This document shows, piece by piece, positions 47,525 to 56,420 of a stretch of DNA of 59,251 nt. The notes beneath the pieces were generated by a model that saw only the letters and a list, made by a program, of their open reading frames with translations, searched no databases and was not told where the DNA came from. A program made the translations under genes and the position numbers. Each line of letters begins with the position of its first letter. Position 1 is the first letter of the stretch. Source of the DNA: Halomonas heilongjiangensis (GTDB taxonomy: Bacteria > Pseudomonadota > Gammaproteobacteria > Pseudomonadales > Halomonadaceae); assembly GCF_002879645.1 (NCBI RefSeq), contig NZ_PNRE01000036.1, forward strand, positions 1 through 59,251, written 5' to 3'.

Positions 47525-47962
47525 ATGACGTTCTTCGTGATCGCCGAGGGCGTGATCGCCTTCCTGCTGGTGGCCGGTGGCATCTTCGCCTTCACCGGCT
47601 CGCTCGGCATGCTGCAGTTCAAGGACTTCTTCATGCGCCTGCACGGGCCCACCAAGGGCACCACGCTAGGGATCGGCTGCGTGCTGATCGCTTCGATGCT
47701 CTACTTCACCATCACCCAGCGCGAGTTCCATGTGCAGGAGTTGCTGATCACCCTGTTCCTGTTCATCTCCGCGCCGGTGACCGGTCATATGCTGGCCAAG
47801 ACCGGCCTGCACATGCACCTGCGCTTCATCACCGGCACCCGGGGCTCGACGCCGGAGTTCCGTGATGAGGACGTGGGCCAGAGCCGGGTGGCACGACCCG
47901 CCAAGGCCCGTCACCCCTGGAAGACGCGCCGCCAGCGCAAGCGCCCGGTGTTGCCGCGCTGA
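47525..47962 (+). CDS. mrpG: Mrp antiporter subunit G, operon 2
   Basis: 145 residues, GGAGG before the ATG. MrpG motif GIFAFTGSLGMLQFKDFFMRLHGPTKGTTLG, three helices, and a basic C-terminal tail (RPAKARHPWKTRRQRKRP) that is unlike operon 1. Last gene of the set; the convergent hemH stop is only 13 bases away. Confidence 0.94.
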   Translation: MTFFVIAEGVIAFLLVAGGIFAFTGSLGMLQFKDFFMRLHGPTKGTTLGIGCVLIASMLYFTITQREFHVQELLITLFLFISAPVTGHMLAKTGLHMHLRFITGTRGSTPEFRDEDVGQSRVARPAKARHPWKTRRQRKRPVLPR

Positions 47963-47975
47963 GACGGCGAGGCGC

Positions 47976-49064
47976 TCAGCACCAGCCCGCGAGCTCGTTG
48001 CGGATGATCGAGAGCAGCGCAGCGATATGGTCGTCGCGGTCGTTGAGACAAGGAATGTAGGTAAAGCGCTCACCTCCGGCGGACAGGAAACTCGCCTTGA
48101 TCTCCTCGTTGATCTCCTCGAGGGTCTCCACGCAGTCGGCCGCAAAGGCCGGCGAAACCACCGCGATGTGCTTGCGGCCCTGGCGGGCCAGCTCGGCGAC
48201 GTGCTCCACGGTGGCCGGCCCCACCCACTCCTCGGGGCCGAACTTCGACTGGAAGGCGGTGACGATGGCGTCATCGCCCCAGCCCAGGCGCTCCTTGAGC
48301 AGCCGTGTGGTCTTCTGGCACTGGCAGTGATAGGGATCGCCTTCCATCAGGAAGCGCTTGGGCACGCCATGGTAGGAGGCCACCAGCACCTCGGGAACGG
48401 ACTCGGCGGCGGCATAGGCCTCGCGTACCGAATTGGCCAGTGCGCCGATATAGGCCGGGTGATCGAAGTAGGCCGGCACCGTACGCAGGGCGGGCTGCCA
48501 CTTGAGCGTCATCAGGGTGCGGAAGGCCTGGTCGTTGGCGGTGGCGGTGGTCGGCGAGGCGTACTGGGGATAGAGCGGGAAGAACAGAATCCTCTCGCAG
48601 CCCTGGGCCTGCATCCGGCGCAACACGCTGTCGGTAGAGGGGTTGCCGTAGCGCATGCAGAAGTCGACCACCACCCGATCGCCAAGGGCCTCGTGCAACC
48701 CCTCGGCCACCTTGCGGGTCTGGTCGCGGGTGATGGTCAACAGCGGGCTCTCGTCCTGCTCGTGGTTCCAGATGCCGCGATAGGCCTCACCCGACTTGAA
48801 CGGCCGCCGCGAAAGGATGATCAACTGCAGCAGTGGCTGCCATTTCCAGCTCGGATAGTCGACCACGCGCTTGTCGGAGAGAAACTCGCTGAGGTAGCGC
48901 CGCATCGACCAGTAGTCGGTGGCATCCGGCGTGCCGAGGTTGGCCAGCAGCACCCCGACCTTCCGCTGCGGCACCGGCGGATGGTCGGCCGGAGCCTGGG
49001 CCAGGCGACCACTGCCGGGCCTGGCCAGTCCGGGCCGTTCCTGCTCCAGTTGACGGGTGGTCAT
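47976..49064 (-). CDS. hemH: ferrochelatase
   Basis: 362 residues. HemH inserts ferrous iron into protoporphyrin IX to make heme. Active-site His is in LVASYHGVPKRFL and the conserved Glu in CVETLEEINEEI; VGVLLANLGTPDATDYWSMRRYL is the family start, preceded by a 34-residue N-terminal extension rich in Pro and Gln that could mean the true start is later, though no better ATG is seen. The segment YHCQCQKTTRLL has the paired Cys seen in many bacterial ferrochelatases; with the Cys in CVETL and CLNDRDDH a [2Fe-2S] cluster cannot be excluded. Convergent with the second Mrp operon. The upstream region has TTGTAC direct repeats 18 bases apart (49143-49166). Confidence 0.95.
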   Translation of the reverse strand: MTTRQLEQERPGLARPGSGRLAQAPADHPPVPQRKVGVLLANLGTPDATDYWSMRRYLSEFLSDKRVVDYPSWKWQPLLQLIILSRRPFKSGEAYRGIWNHEQDESPLLTITRDQTRKVAEGLHEALGDRVVVDFCMRYGNPSTDSVLRRMQAQGCERILFFPLYPQYASPTTATANDQAFRTLMTLKWQPALRTVPAYFDHPAYIGALANSVREAYAAAESVPEVLVASYHGVPKRFLMEGDPYHCQCQKTTRLLKERLGWGDDAIVTAFQSKFGPEEWVGPATVEHVAELARQGRKHIAVVSPAFAADCVETLEEINEEIKASFLSAGGERFTYIPCLNDRDDHIAALLSIIRNELAGWC

Positions 49065-49142
49065 GCGCAGTGCTCCTCCTGATCGTTGACTGACGGGCGT
49101 GACGACAGTCTATCAGGCGGCGCACGCGGAGGACGGATAAAG

Positions 49143-49167
49143 TTGTACTATCGACTTGATTTGTACA
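49143..49167. promoter_or_regulatory. TTGTAC direct repeat upstream of hemH
   Basis: TTGTAC at 49143-49148 and 49161-49166; the second is part of the palindrome TGTACA. About 80-100 bases before the hemH start. A regulator binding TGTAC-type repeats (for example a light- or stress-sensing MerR-family protein) is possible but not shown. Confidence 0.25.
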
Positions 49168-49278
49168 GCTTGAGGTGAGCTACGCGAACCTGCCAGTCAC
49201 GGCATGCGAGCGCGGCGCACGCACACCGACAGTCACACCGGGAAGCCCGATGGGCAGCGACACGGGGAGGCGCGAGGA

Positions 49279-49581
49279 TCAGAACACCAGCGGCATGCGC
49301 GCGGTGAGAGGATCCCGGTAGTGGGCTTCGCGGCCGATCACCTCGTCATGGGGCACGTGCTGCACCAGATAGGCACGGTGAATGCCGGCACGGTTGAGCT
49401 CCAGATAGACATCCTCGAGGGTGCGGAACAGCACCGGCTTGCCGGCGCGGGTCAACATGTGGCGAGCCCCCTCCACGTCTTCCAGCTCCACCTGATAGAC
49501 GTGGCTGCCGGCGTGGCCGATCACGCGGATCTCGAAATTGTCGTGGTGCGCCACGAAGGCCTTGAGGTCGTTGAATTCCAT
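49279..49581 (-). CDS. small protein resembling the DUF6482 family
   Basis: 100 residues from the ATG at 49581 (GGAGGG five bases upstream). It looks like the DUF6482 family I recall from Halomonas and Pseudomonas, with YQVELEDVEGARHMLTRAGKPVLFRTLEDVYLEL and HRAYLVQHVPHDEVIG; function unknown. It is a compact soluble protein without signal peptide or helices. It stands alone on the minus strand, 149 bases below the next small gene. Confidence 0.75.
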   Translation of the reverse strand: MEFNDLKAFVAHHDNFEIRVIGHAGSHVYQVELEDVEGARHMLTRAGKPVLFRTLEDVYLELNRAGIHRAYLVQHVPHDEVIGREAHYRDPLTARMPLVF

Positions 49582-49729
49582 GGTTCCCTCCAACTCACTG
49601 GCGACGTGGTCAGGCGTCGCATTGCGGATGACAGATACAAATTGGGCACAGCATGGCTGCGCCCGATGACGGTGTCGTGTACCCGACGTTACCGTAATAT
49701 GACCCTGACCGCGCCGTCAGGTTCCAGAC

Positions 49730-50023
49730 TCATCGATACTCGGAGGGGTCGATGGCCTTGCCCAGGGAGTTGCGGTCGACCCACTTGCCGGCCTTGGTCT
49801 CCTTGTAGCGGAACACCACCCGGTCGCCGACCTGCACCGGCAGTTCGGCGTCCTCGGTCTGGTAGCTGTAGCGCTCGCCGTCCACCGTGAGCTGGTAACG
49901 GTAGAGATCGGGCATGCCCAGCCACTCCTTGAAGGGGCCTTCCCGCTCCATTGCCTGGAGCTCGCCGCGGGCTTCGAGTTTCGGGGTACGACGGCGATTG
50001 CCGCGTCGGAATCCGCCTGCCAT
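49730..50023 (-). CDS. small protein of unknown function
   Basis: 97 residues, ATG at 50023 with AAGGAGG upstream. A basic N-terminus (GGFRRGNRRRTP) leads to a small beta-rich segment (LYRYQLTVDGERYSYQTEDAEL and GDRVVFRYKETKAGKWVDR). I do not recognise the family. Two other frames overlap this stretch, but only this one has a clear ribosome site and a protein-like composition. It is 67 bases downstream of dnaB on the same strand. Confidence 0.65.
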   Translation of the reverse strand: MAGGFRRGNRRRTPKLEARGELQAMEREGPFKEWLGMPDLYRYQLTVDGERYSYQTEDAELPVQVGDRVVFRYKETKAGKWVDRNSLGKAIDPSEYR

Positions 50024-50090
50024 GCTGCCTCCTTCACTGTGGTCGAGGGGTCGGCATTATACGGGGCCGGAGGCCGGACTCAAGGTTCAC

Positions 50091-51479
50091 CTACTCGCCG
50101 AAGCCCCCGCCGTAGCTGTCCGGGGCCAGGTCCTCGAAGCGCGTGTACTTGCCGATGAAGGCCATGTGCACGGTGCCGATGGGACCGTTACGCTGCTTGC
50201 CGATGATCAGCTCGGCCAGCCCCTGGTTGTCGGGGTTGTCCGGATTGTAGACCTCGTCACGGTAGACGAAGGCGATGATGTCGGCGTCCTGCTCGATGGC
50301 GCCCGACTCCCGCAGGTCCGACATCACCGGGCGCTTGTTGGGCCGCTGCTCCAGCGAGCGGTTGAGCTGGGAGAGCGCGATCACCGGACAGCCGAACTCC
50401 TTGGCCAGCCCCTTGAGAGAGCGCGAGATCTCGGAGATCTCGCCGGTGCGGTTCTCGGAGAAGCCGGGGATCTGCATCAGCTGCAGGTAGTCGATCATGA
50501 CCAGCGACATGTTGCCATGCTCACGCACCACCCGGCGCAGCCGCGAACGCATCTCGTTGGGCGAGAGTGCCGCGGTGTCGTCGATGAACAGCTGCTTGTC
50601 CTTGAGCAGGTTCACCGCCGAGGTGAGCCGTGGCCAGTCCTCGTCCTCGAGCTGGCCGGTACGCACCCGGGTCTGGTCGATGCGCCCCAGTGACGAGAGC
50701 ATCCGCAGCATCAGCGACTCGGCGGGCATCTCCATGGAGAACACCATCACCGGCTTCTCGCTGGCGATCACCGCATGCTCCACCAGGTTCATCGCGAAGG
50801 TGGTCTTGCCCATGGAGGGGCGCCCGGCGATGATCACCAGGTCCGAGGGCTGCAGTCCCGAGGTCATCTCGTCCAGATCGCGGAAGCCGGTGGACAGCCC
50901 GGTCATCTCGCCCTGCATGTTGAACAGCTCGTCGATACGATCCACCGCCTTGGCCAGCAACTCGCTCATGCCGATGGGGCCGCCCGACTTGGGCCGCTCC
51001 TCGCTGATCTGGAACACCAGCCGCTCGGCTTCGTCGACCAGTTCGTCGGCGGGCCGGCCCTGGGGGCTGAAGGCACCGTCGGCGATCTGGCTGGCGGCGC
51101 GGATCAGCTTGCGCAGGGTCGCGCGCTCGCGAACGATATCGGCATAGGCGCGGATGTTGCTCGCCGAGGGGGTGTTGCGCGCCAGTTCGGCCAGATAGGC
51201 CAGCCCGCCCACGGTGTCGAGCTGATCGCGCCCCTCCAGGGCCTCGGAGAGGGTCACCACGTCCATCGGTCGTGCACCTTCGGACAGGCCGACCATGACG
51301 TTGAAGATCAGGCGGTGCTCGTAGCGATAGAAGTCGTCCGCCACCAGCCGGTCGGCGATGCTGTCCCAGGCCTGATTGTCGAGCATCAGGCCGCCGAGCA
51401 CCGACTGTTCGGCCTCAAGCGAGTGCGGGGGCACCTTGAGGGCGGCGGTTTCCTGATCGAGCTCGAGGGTGTCGTTCAT
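50091..51479 (-). CDS. dnaB: replicative DNA helicase
   Basis: 462 residues. DnaB forms the hexameric ring that unwinds DNA at the fork and recruits DnaG. N-terminal domain about residues 15-120 (PPHSLEAEQSVLGGLML), RecA-like ATPase from about 180. Walker A is GRPSMGKTTFAMN, Walker B VMIDYLQLM, and the ring-finger residue region RSLKGLAKEFGCPVIALSQLNRSLEQR. No intein. It is monocistronic or followed by the small unknown gene. The L9/S18/S6 cluster lies 2 kb upstream on the same strand, a placement also seen in other gammaproteobacteria. Confidence 0.98.
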   Translation of the reverse strand: MNDTLELDQETAALKVPPHSLEAEQSVLGGLMLDNQAWDSIADRLVADDFYRYEHRLIFNVMVGLSEGARPMDVVTLSEALEGRDQLDTVGGLAYLAELARNTPSASNIRAYADIVRERATLRKLIRAASQIADGAFSPQGRPADELVDEAERLVFQISEERPKSGGPIGMSELLAKAVDRIDELFNMQGEMTGLSTGFRDLDEMTSGLQPSDLVIIAGRPSMGKTTFAMNLVEHAVIASEKPVMVFSMEMPAESLMLRMLSSLGRIDQTRVRTGQLEDEDWPRLTSAVNLLKDKQLFIDDTAALSPNEMRSRLRRVVREHGNMSLVMIDYLQLMQIPGFSENRTGEISEISRSLKGLAKEFGCPVIALSQLNRSLEQRPNKRPVMSDLRESGAIEQDADIIAFVYRDEVYNPDNPDNQGLAELIIGKQRNGPIGTVHMAFIGKYTRFEDLAPDSYGGGFGE

Positions 51480-51574
51480 GACATGGCAACCTTCAGGGGA
51501 ACGGGCCGGGACATTCTACCCGAAGGGCCGGCACCACCCTACACTCGCGAAACGGCCAGCACTCACGGAGCGGC

Positions 51575-51603
51575 AAAAACCCGCGCTCGTGACCGGGCGC
51601 GGG
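51575..51603 (-). terminator. terminator after the LamB-like porin gene
   Basis: 7-bp stem CCCGCGC / GCGCGGG, 10-base loop, then TTTTT on the minus strand, 55 bases after the stop. A second hairpin without U run (GCCCGGC / GCCGGGC) lies at 51633-51650. Confidence 0.65.
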
Positions 51604-51657
51604 CAAGGATCGAAACAGCGGGCTTGGTCATGGCCCGGCAGACGCCGGGCCGGGGCG

Positions 51658-53232
<1,575 letters not shown>

Positions 53233-53308
53233 CACCCGACAGACCGACGGCCCAGCCTCCCTCTCGATCGACCCGTCGCCTCGCGACCGAGGACAGGCCA
53301 TGGCGAGA

Positions 53309-53324
53309 ACTTAATCGTTTAAGT
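53309..53324. promoter_or_regulatory. operator-like palindrome upstream of the porin gene
   Basis: ACTTAATCGTTTAAGT has 6-bp matching arms around a central CG, the layout of LacI-family operators. The CG centre is 92 bases from that of the proximal site, so looping is possible. Confidence 0.45.
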
Positions 53325-53428
53325 CTCGTGATGCAAAAAGAAAACCGTAATATTACTACCAATGTCTAACCGCTCGGCGCCCCGCCGGGGGCTCTCCCTT
53401 CCCCCAGGCCCGGCCGCCCTCCCACGGA

Positions 53429-53462
53429 AAAGGGGCGCGAGGAAGATTCCCTCGCGCCCCTT
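53429..53462 (-). terminator. terminator after rplI
   Basis: 13-bp stem (AAGGGGCGCGAGG with its complement), 7-base loop, followed on the minus strand by TTTCC, 26 bases after the rplI stop. Confidence 0.75.
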
Positions 53463-53488
53463 CGCACCCCTTGGCGGTGAGACGAGCC

Positions 53489-53935
53489 TTACTCGGCCAC
53501 GACCACCACGCGCACGGTGGCGTCGACTTCGGCGTGCAGGTGCAGGTCGATGTCGTACTCGCCGGTCTGGCGGATCGGGCCTTCCGGCATGCGGACTTCG
53601 CTCTTGGCGACGTCGATGCCGGCGGAGGCGATGGCCTCGGCCAGATCACGCGGCCCGATGGAGCCGAACAGCTTGCCCTCGTCACCGGCCTTGGCCACCA
53701 GCGACAGCTCGATCTCGCTCAGCTGAGCGGCGCGGGCTTCGGCGACGGCCTTGCGCTCGGCGGCCTGGGCCTCGAGCTCGCTGCGCTGGGCCTCGAAGGC
53801 CTGCACGTTGTCCTTGGTCGCCGGCACGGCCAGGCCGTAGGGCACCAGGTAGTTACGACCATAACCGGGCTTGACGGTGACCTTGTCACCCAGGCCGCCC
53901 AGCTTGCCAATCTTGTCGAGCAGAATGACTTCCAT
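53489..53935 (-). CDS. rplI: 50S ribosomal protein L9
   Basis: 148 residues. The N-terminal rRNA-binding domain [36 protein letters not shown] (within about 1-40), the long connecting helix (about 41-75) and the C-terminal domain are all present. L9 projects from the 50S near L1 and affects frame keeping. Last gene of the rpsF-rpsR-(membrane protein)-rplI cluster, followed by a strong terminator. Confidence 0.98.
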   Translation of the reverse strand: MEVILLDKIGKLGGLGDKVTVKPGYGRNYLVPYGLAVPATKDNVQAFEAQRSELEAQAAERKAVAEARAAQLSEIELSLVAKAGDEGKLFGSIGPRDLAEAIASAGIDVAKSEVRMPEGPIRQTGEYDIDLHLHAEVDATVRVVVVAE

Positions 53936-53950
53936 CTCGTTAACCTCTTG

Positions 53951-54802
53951 TCAGTCGCTTCTGGCCAGTCGTGCGCGGAAGTCCGCGAACGAGTCGATGA
54001 AGGCCAGCAGCAGCACGATGAGAATCATGGGCCAGGTAGTGATCAGCAGCACATAGAAGGCTACCAGCCACAGCCCGTTCATTCCCTTCAATCCGATGAA
54101 ACCGTGAACCAGCGCGATGCCCGACACCAGCAGTGGCACCCAGGAGAGCAGCCCCAACGCCGGGATCCCCAGCACCATGCCCACCACCCCGAGCGCCACC
54201 AGCAGAGCGAGCTCGCGGGGCGCCAGGCGCAGGCCATGGAACTCCCCGCGAAAACCGCCGGGGTTGTAGAGCCCGGCCTGCCAGCCACGCGCCAGCGCCA
54301 GGCAGGCCACGGCGGCGAGCAGCACGATCAGGCCGGTGACGCCGCTGATCAGCAGCGCTGCCAGTTGCTCGGTATCCATGCCCTGGGCGGCGAGTTCGCG
54401 GAGCATGCCGTCGATCTCGGTCGACCCCTGGCGCAGTTGCTCCAGCATGGGACCGGCCCCGCCGGGGGGCAGGAAGACCCCCAACTGGATCATCGCCGCT
54501 CCGGCCAGGGCGCCGGCGATCAATGCCTCGCTCCAGCGCATGCGCGACCGCAGCACCACCGCCATCAAGGTGACCAGCAGGATACTGGCCAGCGGGATGG
54601 CATCGCCCTGGGTCCACCACCAGCCTGCCGGGAGCGCCGCGGCGATGATCACCGGCAGCGCCGCCGACAGGCCGCGGCGCAGGGTCACCAGCGCCGCGAT
54701 CGCGGCCCCCAACCAGAACAGCCAGGGGATGAGTGACGCAACGGCGGCCCCGCCGACGGCATGGGGCGTGCCCCGCATCATCCAGCGGGCGATCGGCAGC
54801 AT
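53951..54802 (-). CDS. DUF2232-like membrane protein between rpsR and rplI
   Basis: 283 residues from the ATG at 54802; a GTG one codon earlier is possible, and no clear ribosome site is seen. About eight hydrophobic helices. The N-terminal MLPIARWMMRGTPHAVGGAAVASLIPWLFWLGA and C-terminal helices resemble the DUF2232 (YybS-like) proteins found at this same place between S18 and L9 in Pseudomonas. Function unknown; it may link translation genes with the membrane only by position. It is 12 bases after rpsR and 15 bases before rplI. Confidence 0.8.
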   Translation of the reverse strand: MLPIARWMMRGTPHAVGGAAVASLIPWLFWLGAAIAALVTLRRGLSAALPVIIAAALPAGWWWTQGDAIPLASILLVTLMAVVLRSRMRWSEALIAGALAGAAMIQLGVFLPPGGAGPMLEQLRQGSTEIDGMLRELAAQGMDTEQLAALLISGVTGLIVLLAAVACLALARGWQAGLYNPGGFRGEFHGLRLAPRELALLVALGVVGMVLGIPALGLLSWVPLLVSGIALVHGFIGLKGMNGLWLVAFYVLLITTWPMILIVLLLAFIDSFADFRARLARSD

Positions 54803-54814
54803 CACGTCGCGTTC

Positions 54815-55042
54815 TTACTGGTGGCTGTCGGTGTAGGGCAGCAGCGCCAGGTAGCGAGCCCGCTTGATGGCGGTGGACAGCTGGCGCTGATAACGGGCCT
54901 TGGTACCGGTGATGCGGCTGGGAACGATCTTGCCGGTCTCGGTGATATAGGCCTTGAGCGTGTCCAGGTCCTTGTAATCGATCTGCTTCACCCCTTCAGC
55001 GGTGAAGCGGCAGAACTTGCGACGACGGAAAAAGCGTGCCAT
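54815..55042 (-). CDS. rpsR: 30S ribosomal protein S18
   Basis: 75 residues, [55 protein letters not shown] recognised as S18 start to core (described by its motifs [10 protein letters not shown] and IVPSRITGT). It binds S6 on the platform of the 30S. Follows rpsF by 33 bases. Confidence 0.98.
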   Translation of the reverse strand: MARFFRRRKFCRFTAEGVKQIDYKDLDTLKAYITETGKIVPSRITGTKARYQRQLSTAIKRARYLALLPYTDSHQ

Positions 55043-55075
55043 GGAAAGACTCCTTCAAACGTGCGATGGGTGGGC

Positions 55076-55447
55076 TCAGGCGGTTTCGGCGCTGCGCGGC
55101 TTTTCGTCGCGACGGGCACGCTTCTCTTCCGCCGGCTTCATCATCGGCGAAGCCTCGGTGACAGCTTCCTTGCAACGCACCACCAGGCTGCGAATGATGG
55201 CATCGTTGAAGCGGAAGATGTTCTCGATCTCGTCGAGAGTCTCGCCGCGGCACTCGACGTTCATCAGCACGTAGTGAGCCTTGTGGATCTTGTTGATCGG
55301 GTAGGCCAGGTGGCGGCGGCCCCAATCCTCGAGGCGATGCACGGTACCGCCGTTCTCGGTGACGAGGCTGGTGTAGCGCTCGACCATCGCCGGTACCTGC
55401 TCGCTCTGGTCCGGATGGACCATGAACACGATCTCGTAGTGACGCAT
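55076..55447 (-). CDS. rpsF: 30S ribosomal protein S6
   Basis: 123 residues. The ferredoxin-like core is clear: [46 protein letters not shown]. The acidic C-terminal tail seen in E. coli S6, a target of RimK glutamylation, is replaced here by a mixed-charge tail ([23 protein letters not shown]), which matters for the RimB-like gene at 32949. First gene of the rpsF-rpsR cluster; a 148-base gap with the rlmB terminator lies upstream. Confidence 0.98.
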   Translation of the reverse strand: MRHYEIVFMVHPDQSEQVPAMVERYTSLVTENGGTVHRLEDWGRRHLAYPINKIHKAHYVLMNVECRGETLDEIENIFRFNDAIIRSLVVRCKEAVTEASPMMKPAEEKRARRDEKPRSAETA

Positions 55448-55551
55448 GGGATCTCCTTGCGGTTTGACAGCTTCCTCATCGAGGACCTCGGTCGCTCATG
55501 GGAAGCAAGGAGTGGTTGTCGAAGGTTCTCGACCACAGGGTGTCTTGGCTC

Positions 55552-55574
55552 AAAAAAGCCGATGCCCGCTCGGC
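55552..55574 (-). terminator. terminator after rlmB
   Basis: 5-bp stem GCCGA / TCGGC, 7-base loop, followed immediately on the minus strand by TTTTTT. A longer alternative stem (GCCCGTTCG with CGAGCGGGC, one G-U pair) starts upstream and may stabilise it. Confidence 0.6.
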
Positions 55575-55595
55575 AGACGAACGGGCGCAAGCATT

Positions 55596-56420
55596 CTAGT
55601 GAGGAGTGGCGCGGGATGCAAGCCGGCGCTGACGCACCGCCTCGAACAGACAGATCCCGGTGGCTACCGAGACGTTGAGGCTCGAGACGCTGCCGGCCAT
55701 GGGCAGCTTGACCAGGGTGTCGCAGGCCTCGCGGGTCAGGCGGCGCATGCCCTTGCCCTCGGCCCCCATCACCAGGGCCACGGGGCCGGCGAAGTCGGCC
55801 TCGTACAGGCTCGCCTCGGCCTCGCCGGCGGTACCGGTGACCCAGACGCCGAGCTCCTTCAGTCTCGCCAGGGCCCGCGCCAGGTTGGTGACCTGGTAGA
55901 CGGGAACGCTCTCGGCGGCCCCGCAGGCGACCTTGCGCACCGTGGCATTGAGCGGGGCGGCCTTGTCCTTGGGCACGATGACCCCGTGCGCCCCGGCGGC
56001 ATCGGCGCTGCGCAGACAGGCACCGAAGTTGTGCACGTCGGTGATGCCGTCGAGGACCAGCAGCAGCGGCGGCGCGGCATCGGGCCAGGCCTCGAGACGC
56101 AGCCACAGCGAGGCCTCGCCCTCGGCGGCGAGGGGCGCGGCGAAGGCGACGACCCCCTGGTGGGCAGCCCCCTGGGCCAGGCGATCGAGCTCGTCGCGGG
56201 GACGCGCCTGGATACGTGCGCCGCCCTGGCGCGCCGCCTCGACCAGCTCGGCCAGGCGCTGACCGGCATCGCCCTCCTGGACCCAGAGCTCGCGCGGCCG
56301 CTCGCCGCGGTCGAGCAGCGCGCGCACCGCATGCACGCCGAACACGGCCTCGAGTCCCCCGGGGGGGCGATGGGGCCCCTTCTTCACGTCGCGATGGCGC
56401 CCCTTGCGTCCCGTTGCCAT
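55596..56420 (-). CDS. rlmB: 23S rRNA (guanosine2251-2'-O)-methyltransferase
   Basis: 274 residues, with a basic N-terminal tail and substrate-binding domain (GGLEAVFGVHAVRALL) and a SpoU-type SPOUT domain. The three SPOUT motifs are visible: VLDGITDVHNFGACLRSADA, LVMGAEGKGMRRL and LPMAGSVSSLNVSVATGI. It methylates G2251 of 23S rRNA in the peptidyl-transferase P loop. The start overlaps the rnr stop by one base, so the pair is co-translated. Confidence 0.97.
   Translation of the reverse strand: MATGRKGRHRDVKKGPHRPPGGLEAVFGVHAVRALLDRGERPRELWVQEGDAGQRLAELVEAARQGGARIQARPRDELDRLAQGAAHQGVVAFAAPLAAEGEASLWLRLEAWPDAAPPLLLVLDGITDVHNFGACLRSADAAGAHGVIVPKDKAAPLNATVRKVACGAAESVPVYQVTNLARALARLKELGVWVTGTAGEAEASLYEADFAGPVALVMGAEGKGMRRLTREACDTLVKLPMAGSVSSLNVSVATGICLFEAVRQRRLASRATPH

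Noticed and set aside
35780..47962. Assembly duplication explaining two Mrp operons
   Set aside because: The copies differ in gene fusion, lengths, strand and sequence motifs, so they are distinct systems.
49717..50037. 106-residue frame overlapping the small gene at 49730-50023
   Set aside because: It lacks a ribosome site and reads as a Ser/Thr/Pro-rich shadow; the 97-residue frame has AAGGAGG upstream.
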